64,000 nucleotides of DNA from Methanocorpusculum labreanum Z (GCF_000015765.1 NC_008942.1:387921-451920); one strand, 5' to 3'; counted from the stretch's first letter, positions 25,547 to 34,760 are shown. The notes: generated by a model not told the origin, from the sequence alone. A program made the numbers and translations.

Positions 25547-26236
25547 ATGACAGATTATGCAAAAATCTCGGCAACCCTCAAGGAAACCCTCCACCTCGTG
25601 GGGTCTCCGGTCGCGGTAAAACTGGTCTCATCGCCGGACAAGCTTCCAGCAGGCGTCCCGGAGATCGAAGAAACTGTTCGTCACTGTGGGATGGTCTCTC
25701 TTGCACGTCAGGGAAAAGTCTTCTACGCGCCTGATTCCAAGCATCAGTGCGGCGGCGGAGCATGGGTCCTTGGTCTGCGCGAGATCGGCGAGTCAATGGA
25801 GTCGGGAGAGCATTACTTTAAACTTGGAAAGTACAGCTCACTCGGCGCGAGCAAAAGAACGGTGTTCAATGTCCCGGCTCTCCCGCAGGACACCTATGCC
25901 ACCGTCTATGCACCTTTGGAAAAAGCGACCTTCGTTCCGGATGTCGTGATCATCTTCGCTAATCCGTTTGCAATGCTGAAACTTGCGCAGGCGTCTCTCT
26001 ATAGGCTCGGCGGTCGTCTCTACCCCGAATTTGCCGGTATCCAGTCGGTTTGTTCCGATGCGACGGCGTATGTCTATCAGAACGGAGAGCCGAACTTCTC
26101 TCTCGGCTGCGACGGTTCCCGGAAATTCTCCGGCATTGCAGATGACGAAATGGTTGCCGGTTTCCCGGTCGAAAGAATTGAGGAGCTCGCAGAAGCCGTG
26201 TTAAAGGTAACTGCCGCGCCCGGCTCGAAAAAATAA
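25547..26236 (+). CDS. DUF169-family protein
   Basis: 229 residues. The order LHLVGSPVAVKLVSSPDKLP, RHCGMVSLARQGKVFY, QCGGGAWVLGL and later FSLGCDGSRKFSGI with EMVAGFPVERIEEL matches the DUF169 family, common in methanogens and anaerobic bacteria. Conserved cysteines (Cys45 and others) suggest metal or Fe-S binding; no function is established. Its start is 35 bases after nadK, so it may be in the same transcript. Confidence 0.85.
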   Translation: MTDYAKISATLKETLHLVGSPVAVKLVSSPDKLPAGVPEIEETVRHCGMVSLARQGKVFYAPDSKHQCGGGAWVLGLREIGESMESGEHYFKLGKYSSLGASKRTVFNVPALPQDTYATVYAPLEKATFVPDVVIIFANPFAMLKLAQASLYRLGGRLYPEFAGIQSVCSDATAYVYQNGEPNFSLGCDGSRKFSGIADDEMVAGFPVERIEELAEAVLKVTAAPGSKK

Positions 26237-26247
26237 ATCTCCTTTTT

Positions 26248-26358
26248 TTACCACTGACCGGTGACCCATCCGTAGACGCCGTAAATTACGCAGGCGATCG
26301 CCACGATCATCAAGATAATATACATCACGCTCGGTTTGGTTTTTTCATCCGCATCCAT
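26248..26358 (-). CDS. Small single-pass membrane protein (36 aa)
   Basis: 36 residues: a charged N-terminus (MDADEKTKPS) followed by one hydrophobic segment of about 22 residues and the end YGWVTGQW. The ATG at 26358 lies about 25-28 bases after a minus-strand TATA-like CTTATATTT near 26384-26392, with no Shine-Dalgarno, which fits a leaderless mRNA. A real small protein seems likely because promoter, start and composition agree, but there is no family assignment. Confidence 0.55.
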   Translation of the reverse strand: MDADEKTKPSVMYIILMIVAIACVIYGVYGWVTGQW

Positions 26359-26436
26359 ACTTACTAGTTCGAGCGGCTGAAATATAAGGTTCCCGCAGAG
26401 CAAACTATTAAGCGGCTGAAACAAATTATTAAGACG

Positions 26437-26616
26437 ATGATTCATATTCGACGAGATGTCTGCGGGTACTGCGGGGCGTGTGTCTCCGTGTGTCCGAGAG
26501 GGGCCCTCGAACTCATCGATGCCTATCTGACCGTTGATGAGACCCTCTGTAAAAACAAATGTAAGATTTGTCAGACCGTTTGCCCGCTTGGGGCAATCGA
26601 ACAGGAGGAACAATGA
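26437..26616 (+). CDS. 2[4Fe-4S] ferredoxin (59 aa), partner of geranylgeranyl reductase
   Basis: 59 residues with two cluster motifs: [16 protein letters not shown] (residues 9-24) and [17 protein letters not shown] (residues 38-54, with an extra residue in the first CxxC spacing). Electron carrier. The stop overlaps the reductase ATG (ATGA), so the two are translationally coupled. In Methanosarcina acetivorans a neighbouring ferredoxin supplies electrons to geranylgeranyl reductase to saturate archaeal lipids; the same role is inferred here. It is short and easily missed in automatic annotation. Confidence 0.9.
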
Positions 26617-27806
26617 AGGAAGCATACGATGTTTTAGTTGTCGGCGGGGGTCCGGGAGGAGCTCTTGCAGCAAAAGCTGCCGCTGAACAGGGATTGTCCG
26701 TTCTCCTCGTCGAAAAACGCCCGGCGATCGGGGCACCCGTCCGCTGTGCAGAGGGTATCGGCAAGGAAGCACTGGCTGAGTTTATCGAACCCGACCCGAA
26801 GTGGATCGCTGCCGATCTCGACAAAGCCGTTTTGATCGGGCCGGATGGAACGAAGTTCACGATCGGCGACAGTCATTCCGGAGGAAAAGTAGGCTACGTT
26901 CTCGACAGAAAAGTGTTCGACCGTGAACTTGTCTGGCAGGCAGCCGAGGCAGGAGCTGAAATTCAGGTTCACGCACGTGCCTCTGCCCCGATCATGATCG
27001 ACGGCAAAGTGTCCGGAGCCGTGATCCACCAGCATGGAAAAACCTACGAGGTTCGGGCAAAAGTAATTATTGCAGCCGACGGTGTCGAGTCGAAGTTTGC
27101 CAAGTGGGCCGGCATCAATACAACCGTCCCTCTGGCCGAGCTTGAAACCTGCGCCCAGTACATCGTCAACGATATCGATATCGATGAGCGTGCCAATCTG
27201 TTTTATTTTTCATATACGGACGCTCCATGGGGATACATCTGGGTTTTCCCTAAAGGACACAGATGTGCCAATGTCGGTATCGGCATTGCCGGTACGAAAT
27301 CCGGCGAAGGCCACCGTGCCAAAGATTACCTCGACCGGTTCATTGCCCGCGAATTCCCGAACGGAAAGGTCACCGAGCTTATCGTAGGTGGTGTTTCGGT
27401 TTGTAAACCACTGGACTGTACGGTTGCCGACAATCTAATCATCGTTGGTGACGCAGCCCGTCTTTCCGATCCGATCACCGGCGGAGGAATCTACAATGCC
27501 ATGTACACCGGAAAGCTTGCTGGCGAAGTCGCTGCAGCAGCCCTGAAAAAAGGCGACACCTCCAAAAAGGCATTGATGGTCTATGATAATACCTGGCGTG
27601 AAGGCCCTCTTGGTCATGCACTGGCGAGAAATTATGCGGTAAAAGAGTCGTTCATCAAAATGGATGATGCAAAGTTCAACTCCATCGTCCATTCTATGAG
27701 CGATCTTTCTCTTGATGAGATCACGGTGAAATCTCTTGTGATTGCAATATTCAAGGCAAATCCCTGGCTTGCTCTCGAGCTGCCCCGTTTGCTTATGACC
27801 CTCTAA
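26613..27806 (+). CDS. Digeranylgeranylglycerophospholipid reductase (geranylgeranyl reductase family)
   Basis: 397 residues. A flavoprotein that hydrogenates isoprenoid chains of archaeal membrane lipids. The FAD-binding Rossmann motif is at the N-terminus ([16 protein letters not shown]), the family motif follows as [15 protein letters not shown], and the second FAD motif is [20 protein letters not shown] near residues 275-295. The ATG at 26613 was chosen because it overlaps the ferredoxin stop and gives the canonical start; 15 codons upstream are open but overlap the ferredoxin. Confidence 0.95.
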
Positions 27807-27813
27807 TCTTTTT

Positions 27814-28611
27814 TTACGTCCAGAAGATTTCCGGCATATCTCTAGGCGGAATCTGCGTGAATGCATACTGCGGATGTCCTGCAAGTAGGGCGAACTGCGC
27901 TTTGTATCCTTCCGGAATGCCGAGAATTTTTTCAAGCGGGGGGAAAACGCCCAGAAGGATCATCACAAATCCTGCCCAGCAGGTCCCAAGCCCGATCGAA
28001 GGGGCATAGACATCCGCATAGGTCAGAGAGATAATACTGTCCACAAGACCTAAATCTTCTTTGGGATTTGCGACTGCGATAAGAAGCGCCGGTGCGTTTC
28101 TGCAGAGAATGTCGTTTCCTGCATCCAGTTTTCTCAGCATTCCGGCAGCAAGACCGTACATGCGGTTATCCTTTGGAACCTGCCTCAGGAGTTCGGCTGA
28201 AGCCGCGACGAATGCCTTCACTTTTGCGGGCTCATTCACGACGACCCATTTGACCGGGTGGATATTACAGCCCGATGGTGCATGAGCGGTGATTCTAATC
28301 AGTTCTTCGCACTCTTCTTTCGTAACTGGGCTGTCTTTCCAGAGACGGATCGACCGGCGCGATCTGAGGTGGCGTGCAAGGATCGCAGCGTCGGCGAATC
28401 CTGCCTTTTCCGTCTCTTGTGGAATCGTCATGGCGCCGCTTGGGCAGATCGCGATACAGTGCCCGCAGGATATGCACTCCGGGCCGGGATGAACGATCGG
28501 CGAGGCGTCGTCGTCACGCTGAATGATGTTGTTTGGGCATGCTTTGACGCAGGCTCCGCAGGTCGTGCAAATTCCGTAATTAATTTGGATGCTTTCGGCC
28601 AGATTGGTCAT
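27814..28611 (-). CDS. Ferredoxin-nitroreductase fusion protein
   Basis: 265 residues. An N-terminal 2[4Fe-4S] domain (CTTCGACVKACPNNI and CISCGHCIAICPSGAM, residues 16-57) is followed by an FMN-dependent nitroreductase domain (RRSIRLWKDSPVTKEE near 90, then HAPSGCNIHPVKWVVV and later GLGTCWAGFVMIL). Such two-domain proteins are common in anaerobes and methanogens; the physiological substrate is unknown. Single gene convergent with the geranylgeranyl reductase. Confidence 0.92.
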   Translation of the reverse strand: MTNLAESIQINYGICTTCGACVKACPNNIIQRDDDASPIVHPGPECISCGHCIAICPSGAMTIPQETEKAGFADAAILARHLRSRRSIRLWKDSPVTKEECEELIRITAHAPSGCNIHPVKWVVVNEPAKVKAFVAASAELLRQVPKDNRMYGLAAGMLRKLDAGNDILCRNAPALLIAVANPKEDLGLVDSIISLTYADVYAPSIGLGTCWAGFVMILLGVFPPLEKILGIPEGYKAQFALLAGHPQYAFTQIPPRDMPEIFWT

Positions 28612-28648
28612 AAGCTAGTATTGGGCGGGTGATAAAAAAAGCGTGCGG

Positions 28649-29620
28649 TCAGAGTTTCTCTGCCGCAGCAATGAATTTGTCTTTCTGGGAAACTTTTTTG
28701 AAGAGCTTGAGCATCCATTTTTCTTTCCAGGTGTAGTTGAAACTCCCGCCGGATGCGTTGGGGTGTCCTCCTCCCCCGAACTCTCTCGCGATGAGATGGC
28801 TGATTTCAGGAACGCTGCGCAGAGAGAATTTTCCTGTGTCGAAGACGAGGAGTTCGATGTCGGTACCAAGCTGCCTGCGTGCTTCGGCCGAGGTCTCGCT
28901 TGGATATCCGTAGGAGGGCATAACTGCAATGGTGTATTTTCCCCGGAATATTTTTGCAGCCTTGATGCTTTTTTTCATGCACTTGTTTTTGTCGTGCTCG
29001 ATTTTTTCAAAGATGCGGGATACTTCGTCGTCGATGATGATGCCTTGTGTGAGTTTGTCCCTGACGAGTCTGAGGTTTTCCTGTTTCGAGGTGACGATCC
29101 CGAGTTTTGCAGACCGCGGATCCTGGTGTTTCCAGAGATCGTAATCGCAGACGACGCCTGCGACCTCGCGTGCGCTTTGGTTATCTTTGGCTAAGACCGA
29201 GGCAACAACGCCGGTCGCACATTTCGTTGTGTCCACGATGAGGGTCTGGACGAAAGGCTGGACACGTTTTTTCTCAGGCTCGGTCCATTTGTGGTGGTCA
29301 TACCACAGGATGACCCAGCCGGCGGCATGGGCTTTTCGTATCTGATCCTCGATGCCATTCTGATATCCGAGATCGCTGATTATCAGCGTGTCTCCTTTCC
29401 CGTTGCACCCGCCGACCTGCGCGAGAAACCAGCCGAACCGGCCGACGGACGAGAAGAGCGTAAAAATTTCATTGCCGAACGCCATCCTGCAGATCGCGTC
29501 CGACCCCGCGGCGTCCAAATCGTTGTGCGTTAGATGGACGATATTTGTGGTTCGCCCGACGATTTTTTCCTGAAGGGTCTGTTTATTGGTTCCGTTTTTT
29601 GTATTGGCGCTCTTGACCAT
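28649..29620 (-). CDS. DHH-family phosphoesterase
   Basis: 323 residues. DHH motifs: VHLTHNDLDAAGSDA near the N-terminus (metal ligands), ISDLG (about 82), and the name-giving WYDHHKWTE near 107. The C-terminal DHHA1 domain ends with GGGGHPNASGGSF. Family members cleave phosphodiesters such as nanoRNA, pAp or cyclic dinucleotides; which applies here cannot be told. It lacks the extra RecJ domains and is shorter than archaeal GAN/RecJ. Single gene with its own promoter toward tRNA-Phe. Confidence 0.9.
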   Translation of the reverse strand: MVKSANTKNGTNKQTLQEKIVGRTTNIVHLTHNDLDAAGSDAICRMAFGNEIFTLFSSVGRFGWFLAQVGGCNGKGDTLIISDLGYQNGIEDQIRKAHAAGWVILWYDHHKWTEPEKKRVQPFVQTLIVDTTKCATGVVASVLAKDNQSAREVAGVVCDYDLWKHQDPRSAKLGIVTSKQENLRLVRDKLTQGIIIDDEVSRIFEKIEHDKNKCMKKSIKAAKIFRGKYTIAVMPSYGYPSETSAEARRQLGTDIELLVFDTGKFSLRSVPEISHLIAREFGGGGHPNASGGSFNYTWKEKWMLKLFKKVSQKDKFIAAAEKL

Positions 29621-29675
29621 TGTGTAGTACTACGTTTTTGGAATGGATAAGCTGTTTGAGAGAGTCAATCAGATT

Positions 29676-29684
29676 ATTATAAAT
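29676..29684 (+). promoter_or_regulatory. tRNA-Phe promoter TATA box
   Basis: ATTATAAAT lies about 35 bases before the 5' end of tRNA-Phe, placing the start near 29706 and leaving a short leader. Confidence 0.6.
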
Positions 29685-29714
29685 AGTTCTCATACTAACA
29701 TTAGTTACGCAAGA

Positions 29715-29787
29715 GCCTTTATAGCTCAGTCGGGAGAGCGCCAGACTGAAGATCTGGTTGTCGCCGGTTCAATTCCGGCTGAAGGCA
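29715..29787 (+). tRNA. tRNA-Phe (GAA)
   Basis: 73 nt. Acceptor GCCTTTA pairs with TGAAGGC (one G-U pair); discriminator A. Anticodon stem CCAGA/TCTGG with loop CTGAAGA gives GAA. T-loop TTCAATT closed by CCGG/CCGG. No intron and no encoded CCA. Confidence 0.97.
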
Positions 29788-29985
29788 TTGGATTTTCCTT
29801 TTTTCACAGCATTAGAATCTATTGAATAAATGTTGTTTTGCATTCGTGTTCTTCTTCCACTGTGTGTCGTTTGTCACATTCATTTCCGTCAATACGTAAC
29901 AATTAACTCCTTTTCTGAAATAATCTGGGGATATGTGACTTGTGGTTAGAAATCCAAATCACTTACTCATGCTTTGGTCGCCCTT

Positions 29986-30227
29986 CAAGTAGCTCACTTG
30001 CAAGTCCCATCCAAAAACTTAACTCAGCCGAGTTTTCTCTTCCAATAAATACGGTCTACCTCGCAAATCAATGATTTGGTCGCACGTCTATCGGTTTGCT
30101 CTGCTGAGGTCGAGCCTGACGGCTGACGCCGCCCGGTCGCAAATCAAAGATTTGCTCAACTGAGGGACCTAAAGGTCCCCGCCGCCCGCTCGCAAGTCTG
30201 ACGACTTGGTCGCAAATCAAAGATTTG
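29986..30227. repeat. Array of six mini-palindromes in a gene-free stretch
   Basis: Small hairpins: CAAGT-AGCTC-ACTTG (29986-30000), CAAATC-AAT-GATTTG (30064-30078), CAAATC-AAA-GATTTG (30140-30154 and an identical copy at 30213-30227), GGGACC-TAAA-GGTCCC (30164-30179), CAAGTC-TGAC-GACTTG (30193-30208). Four share TCGC just before the left arm and GGTCGC or GCTC after the right arm. The stretch 29788-30304 holds no gene; outside the hairpins only AT-rich sequence after tRNA-Phe was seen. Confidence 0.75.
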
Positions 30228-30304
30228 CTCAGCTAAGGCCGCCTCTAAAGGGACGGCCCGCTCAATCATCTATTTGTCCCATCACCGCCAAACCTATATC
30301 ACCA

Positions 30305-31165
30305 ATGCCCATTGATGCAGACATCATAAAATCTCTCCATAAATACGAAATACGCATCCTTCACGCCCTCGAGCGGATGATGAAACGATACCGCTGGGTC
30401 CCCGAAGACGACCTCCGTGCCGCCGTCAAACTCTCCCCTCCCGAACTCAAATATCGTCTCGGCAACCTCATCCACCGTGACCTCGTCCGATCCGACTCCG
30501 TCCCCTACAAAGGCTACGCCCTCGTCTTTGCCGGCTACGACGCCCTCGCTTTATCCGACCTCGCCGGCAAAAAGACCATCTCCGCCCTTGGCTGCATGGT
30601 CGGCGTCGGCAAAGAATCCGAGATCTACGAAGCGCTTGGTTTCGGCATCGTCATCCTCAAACTCCACAAAGTCGGCCAGAGATCCTTCCAGACTCTCAAA
30701 ACCAACCGCGAATACATGCCCGGAGAAGGACACTGCCCCTGGATATTCGCCTCCGCAAAATCCGCCGAACGGGAATACGAAGCGCTCAAAGCCTTAAACG
30801 GCAAAGTCAGCGTCCCGGTCCCGATCGACATCAACCGGCACGTCATCGTCATGTCCCAGGTCCCGGGCGCCAACCTCATCCGCTGCGTCCTCGAAGACCC
30901 CGACACCATCTACCGGCAGATCCTCGACGAAGTTCAAAAAGCCTACGCCGCAGGATTCATCCACGGAGACCTCTCCGAATACAACATCATGACCGACGGG
31001 GAAACCGTCTGGCTCATCGACTGGCCCCAGTGGATCCCGCCCACCCATCAGAACGCCGACGCCGTCCTCCGGCACGACCTTGAAAACGTCATCACCTACT
31101 TCGCAAAGAAATACCAGACAAACTACGACCTCGAAGAGGCGGTCGCTTTCGTAACAAAGCCATGA
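30305..31165 (+). CDS. rio2: RIO2-type atypical protein kinase
   Basis: 286 residues from the ATG at 30305. The N-terminal winged helix (to about 85: LHKYEIRILHALERMMKRYRW) marks RIO2. The kinase domain shows the P-loop MVGVGKESEIYEA, the lysine region ILKLHKVG, catalytic FIHGDLSEYNI and metal-binding WLIDWPQW. Rio2 acts in late 40S/30S subunit maturation. An upstream in-frame start at 30206 lies in the palindromic repeats and was rejected. The coding strand is unusually rich in C in third positions. Overlaps the DUF460 gene (ATGA). Confidence 0.93.
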   Translation: MPIDADIIKSLHKYEIRILHALERMMKRYRWVPEDDLRAAVKLSPPELKYRLGNLIHRDLVRSDSVPYKGYALVFAGYDALALSDLAGKKTISALGCMVGVGKESEIYEALGFGIVILKLHKVGQRSFQTLKTNREYMPGEGHCPWIFASAKSAEREYEALKALNGKVSVPVPIDINRHVIVMSQVPGANLIRCVLEDPDTIYRQILDEVQKAYAAGFIHGDLSEYNIMTDGETVWLIDWPQWIPPTHQNADAVLRHDLENVITYFAKKYQTNYDLEEAVAFVTKP

Positions 31166-33465
31166 ATCTCGTATTCGGCATCGACAAGATCACGGGTTCC
31201 GCTCATTCCTCGCCGGGCGGCCTCTACTCCCTCGTCCGGGTAGTCGACAAAAGGATCGAGTCCGAAGAACGCAGCATCACCCTCCAGCATCTCCTCCATC
31301 TCATCAATGCCGAGAAGCCGGAGATCGTCGCCTTTGCCTCGCTCCGGGAGATCGCCCCCGACACACGCTCCCTTTTTACCCTGACAGAAGCCCTGCCCTT
31401 TGGCACGAAGCTCGTTCTCATCGCCTGCATCGGGGCAAAATCCGCCCCTCTCCCGAAACTCGCCGAGCGATACAACCTCCGCTTCGACGCCTCCAACCCT
31501 ATGGAACAGGCCAAGATCTCGGGTCTCATCGCCTCGTTTGGAGGCGGATACGAGATCAGGACCTTCGAAGGGGTCACGACCATCACCGTGTCGAGAGCCC
31601 GCCCGCCGATCCGCACGCACCAGAACCGGTACATCCGGCACATGCAGGGGTCTCTGATGTCGATCTCCCGCGAGATCGAGGCCGGCCTCCTTGCAAACGG
31701 TCTCATGTTTTCCTCGTCGATCTCCCGGTCGTTTCGGGGCGAGCGGATCGTGGAATTCAGCGTCACCGCTCCCCGTCACGAGGTCCCCGCGTCCTCGAAG
31801 ACATCGGCCGGAGTTTCCGTCCGGGTCGCCGGCACGAGAAAGGAGGCTCCCGATTTCCTCCCTATCTCAAAGCGGCCGCCCTACTTGATCGTCGGCATCG
31901 ACCCGGGCACTACCGTCGGGATCGCCGCCCTCAATCTCGACGGCGACCTGGTCCATCTCTCCAGCACCCGGGCTCTTGGTCAGGCCGAGATCATCGCGGC
32001 AATCACTGCGGTCGGAAGACCTGTTTTGATCGCGACCGACAAGGCCGAGATGCCGTTCGGGGTGGAAAAAGTCAGACGGGCCTTCTCCGCCGTGGCCTGG
32101 ACTCCGGCGAAGGATGTGCTGATCAAAGAGAAGTATGATCTTGCCGAAGGCTACGACTTCGGGAACGATCACGAACGCGACTCTCTCTCGGCCGCGGTAA
32201 TGGCTTACCGGAGTTATGCGAACAAGTTCGAGTCGGTCCAGAAACGCATGCCCCCGGGAACCGACATCGACATGGTCAGGGCTGGGATCATCCGCGGCCT
32301 CTCCCTCGAGCAGATCCTCGAAACCCTGAAGCATCCGGAAATTCTGCCCGAAGAGCCGGAGGTCATTGTGGAAGAGTTCGTCCCCGACGAAAAGGACGAA
32401 CGCATCGCCCGGCTCGAAGAGACCGTCGCGAAACTTCGTAAACTCGCTGGAAGTTTATCCGAAGAAGTCGAGGTGAAGGACAAGGCGATCGCAGCCCTGC
32501 AGAAACGGCTTGTTTTCGAACGGGAAGAGAGGAACGCGGAGATGCTCTCAACTGAAGCGATCACCTCCCGCGACACGGAACTCGCCCAGGTGAAAAAGGC
32601 TCTCAGGAAAGAAGAGCGCCGCAGTAAGACGCTTCGGACCAGACTCGAGCGGATGAAGCATTACATCTCTCTGCAGGCAGGCGACGGCTGCACGGCGCTG
32701 AAAGTCCTCCTGCTGCTTGCGAAGGATCATGTGAAGACGCTGGACGACGAGATGGGGGTCGGCGAGGAGGATATCCTGTATGTCCTCACGATCGACGGCT
32801 GGGGTAAGACGGTGATCCGCGATCTTGCGGAGGCGAAGATCGGGGCGGTGATCCTGCCGCGGCTGACGTATCAGCGGGCAAAAAGCCAGCATCTTATCGA
32901 GGAGTTTAGAGAAGCGGACATCCCGATCCTGGACGGAGCGAACCTTTCACCCCGCGTAAAAGGAAAGATCGGCGTGGTGGACTCGGCCGCGTTCGAGGCG
33001 GCCCTTGCCGACTGGAAGACGACGCAGGATGTCTACAAGAACGAGAAGAAGATCGGTGAGATTCACGGGATGGTGAAGGAGTATCAGGTTGAGCGGGTCA
33101 AAGATGTCCTGGAGAAAGGGATCGACCCGACGCTGGTGTTCGAGGTGGACCGGGCAAAACCCGAGACGCCGGCGTCACCTCCGGTTCCTGAAAAACCGGC
33201 CACGGTTTTCAGACCAAAACCCGCTGCCCCGCCTGTGGAAAAACCTGCTCCGGCAGAAAAACCCGTGGTAAAGCCCGCAGCAAAACCCGTAGCGAAGCCG
33301 GTTCCAAAGCCGGCTCCGGCCCCGGTGCCAAAACCGGCGCCGAAAAAGGAAACCCCGAAAAAACCCGCATCCTCCAAGAAGCCTGAGAACGGATCCGCGG
33401 AGAAGATCCTCTTTGGCGTCCTCTCCGAGTACCGCGAAGAACGCAAAAAGGAGCTGAAAAAATAA
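31162..33465 (+). CDS. DUF460 / COG2433 protein with RNase H-like domain and coiled coil
   Basis: 767 residues. Residues about 240-370 form an RNase H/RuvC-like fold: LIVGIDPGTTVGIAALNLDG and later DFGNDHERDSLSAAVMAYRS carry the acidic ligands. A coiled coil follows (about 410-510), then a DUF460 C-terminal region, then a Pro/Lys/Ala-rich low-complexity tail (about 670-745, repeated KPxxKP) and a charged end. The family is archaeal and predicted to be a nuclease, but I know of no demonstrated function. Operon rio2-DUF460-thiL with overlaps on both sides suggests an RNA or ribosome role (inference). Confidence 0.9.
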   Translation: MNLVFGIDKITGSAHSSPGGLYSLVRVVDKRIESEERSITLQHLLHLINAEKPEIVAFASLREIAPDTRSLFTLTEALPFGTKLVLIACIGAKSAPLPKLAERYNLRFDASNPMEQAKISGLIASFGGGYEIRTFEGVTTITVSRARPPIRTHQNRYIRHMQGSLMSISREIEAGLLANGLMFSSSISRSFRGERIVEFSVTAPRHEVPASSKTSAGVSVRVAGTRKEAPDFLPISKRPPYLIVGIDPGTTVGIAALNLDGDLVHLSSTRALGQAEIIAAITAVGRPVLIATDKAEMPFGVEKVRRAFSAVAWTPAKDVLIKEKYDLAEGYDFGNDHERDSLSAAVMAYRSYANKFESVQKRMPPGTDIDMVRAGIIRGLSLEQILETLKHPEILPEEPEVIVEEFVPDEKDERIARLEETVAKLRKLAGSLSEEVEVKDKAIAALQKRLVFEREERNAEMLSTEAITSRDTELAQVKKALRKEERRSKTLRTRLERMKHYISLQAGDGCTALKVLLLLAKDHVKTLDDEMGVGEEDILYVLTIDGWGKTVIRDLAEAKIGAVILPRLTYQRAKSQHLIEEFREADIPILDGANLSPRVKGKIGVVDSAAFEAALADWKTTQDVYKNEKKIGEIHGMVKEYQVERVKDVLEKGIDPTLVFEVDRAKPETPASPPVPEKPATVFRPKPAAPPVEKPAPAEKPVVKPAAKPVAKPVPKPAPAPVPKPAPKKETPKKPASSKKPENGSAEKILFGVLSEYREERKKELKK

Positions 33466-34325
33466 TGGACGACCGTTCCCTTCTTGACTCGATCCGTCAT
33501 CTGATCGGCGAAGACGAGACGGCGGACGACTGCGCCGCCTTCGACCTCTTGGACGGCAGGATCCTCGTCTCCAGCACCGACATGCTGCACGAGACGACCG
33601 ACTTCCCGAAAGGCATGACCGAATTCGAAAAAGGCTGGATGAGCGCCGCCGTCACGCTTTCGGATATCGCGAGCTGCGGGGCAAAACCCGTCCAGCTCCT
33701 TGTTGCCGTCGGTCTGGACGATCCATCCCGGCTTGTTCCCTTTATGGAAGGCGCCGTTTCCTGCGCAAAAACCTTCGGCGCGAAGGTTTCCGGCGGGGAT
33801 ATCGACAGTCATATCGAACTCACCGTTGTGACAACGGGTTTTGGGATCGTGGAAAAAACGCACTACTGCCGGCGGTCCGGTGCCCGTGCCGGCGATCTCG
33901 TCTGTATCACGGGAACACCGGGGCTTGCCATGGCGGCACTCGAAGGCGATGAACGCTACCGGAAAAATCTGCTCACCCCGATCCCGCAGGTAAAAGCCGG
34001 GCAGAAAATCGCCGCCGCCGGCGCGTCCTCGATGATGGACGTCTCAGATGGTCTTTCGATCTCTCTTTTTGATATGTCGGAGGCGTCCAACGTCGGATTC
34101 GCGCTCGAATCGGCAAAATTCAATCTCCCGGACGTCCGGGCAGGGTCCGCACGGGAGTATTATCTCTACGGCGGCGGGGACTTTGGTCTCCTTTTCTGCA
34201 TATCGCGGGAGCGTTTACCGGCCCTCGATGCGGAGTACACCGTTATCGGTAAGGTCGTCGGGGAAAAAGGGGTCTGGTGCGACGGGGAGCCTGTCGAAAA
34301 GCGGGGCTATGCTCACTCCTGGTGA
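33465..34325 (+). CDS. thiL: Thiamine-monophosphate kinase
   Basis: 286 residues. Makes thiamine diphosphate from the monophosphate. It is in the PurM/ThiL fold: the N-terminal metal-binding ADDCAAFDL, VSSTDMLHETTDFP, SGGDIDSHIELTVVTTG near 110 and MMDVSDGLSISLFDM near 190. Start overlaps the DUF460 stop (TAATG). Somewhat shorter than the bacterial ThiL of about 320 residues, as is common in archaea. Its end overlaps the convergent UPF0146 gene by 13 bases. Confidence 0.92.
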   Translation: MDDRSLLDSIRHLIGEDETADDCAAFDLLDGRILVSSTDMLHETTDFPKGMTEFEKGWMSAAVTLSDIASCGAKPVQLLVAVGLDDPSRLVPFMEGAVSCAKTFGAKVSGGDIDSHIELTVVTTGFGIVEKTHYCRRSGARAGDLVCITGTPGLAMAALEGDERYRKNLLTPIPQVKAGQKIAAAGASSMMDVSDGLSISLFDMSEASNVGFALESAKFNLPDVRAGSAREYYLYGGGDFGLLFCISRERLPALDAEYTVIGKVVGEKGVWCDGEPVEKRGYAHSW

Positions 34326-34714
34326 GCCTTCACATATCGGTGCAGCATAACGCCGTCCGTCACGATCCGTTCTCCGCCGTTTTCGTACAGCTCGAAGCCA
34401 AGATGATAGACGATCAGGTCGGCGTTTATGCGAGTCGCAAGCTCGATCAGCGCAGGAACGATCTCCGTCCCCGGACGGATCGCGTAGATCACGCCCGCCG
34501 CCTGATAAAGTGAGATCGTCGGCTCGACACAGTCGTCAACAACCGAGGGAACCGGGCCTTCGGCGTATGCGTGCACGTCCGTGCAGAGCACCGGGATGCC
34601 TGCATTCTGCACGATCTCTGCGGCCGTCGTTTTCCCGCCAAAGCCCACCTCTACTGCCGAGCGGTAATTCGCCGCGATATACCGACCGACCGCCGTCTCG
34701 ATGCCGTTTCTCAT
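34313..34714 (-). CDS. UPF0146 family protein
   Basis: 133 residues from the ATG at 34714. The N-terminal AVEVGFGGKTTAAEIVQNAG resembles a SAM-binding Rossmann loop, and VLCTDVHAYAEGPVPSVVDD and GVIYAIRPGTEIVPALIEL follow the archaeal UPF0146 pattern. Function unknown; the fold suggests a reduced methyltransferase-like protein. The frame is open further upstream, but that part is antisense to archaemetzincin and was rejected. Divergent from amzA across 46 bases. Confidence 0.85.
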   Translation of the reverse strand: MRNGIETAVGRYIAANYRSAVEVGFGGKTTAAEIVQNAGIPVLCTDVHAYAEGPVPSVVDDCVEPTISLYQAAGVIYAIRPGTEIVPALIELATRINADLIVYHLGFELYENGGERIVTDGVMLHRYVKAHQE

Positions 34715-34760
34715 AGAATAAGGTACATTTATCGCTTTGCACAAAGAAATACCTATACAA

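Noticed and set aside
29986-30227. CRISPR array
   Set aside because: The units are palindromes of 15-17 bases with irregular distances of about 15-80 bases, and no constant-length spacers exist; no repeat of 28-37 bases recurs.
30206-30304. Upstream start for rio2 adding 33 residues
   Set aside because: The extension reads through palindromic repeats and has no RIO2 similarity; the ATG at 30305 gives the family N-terminus.
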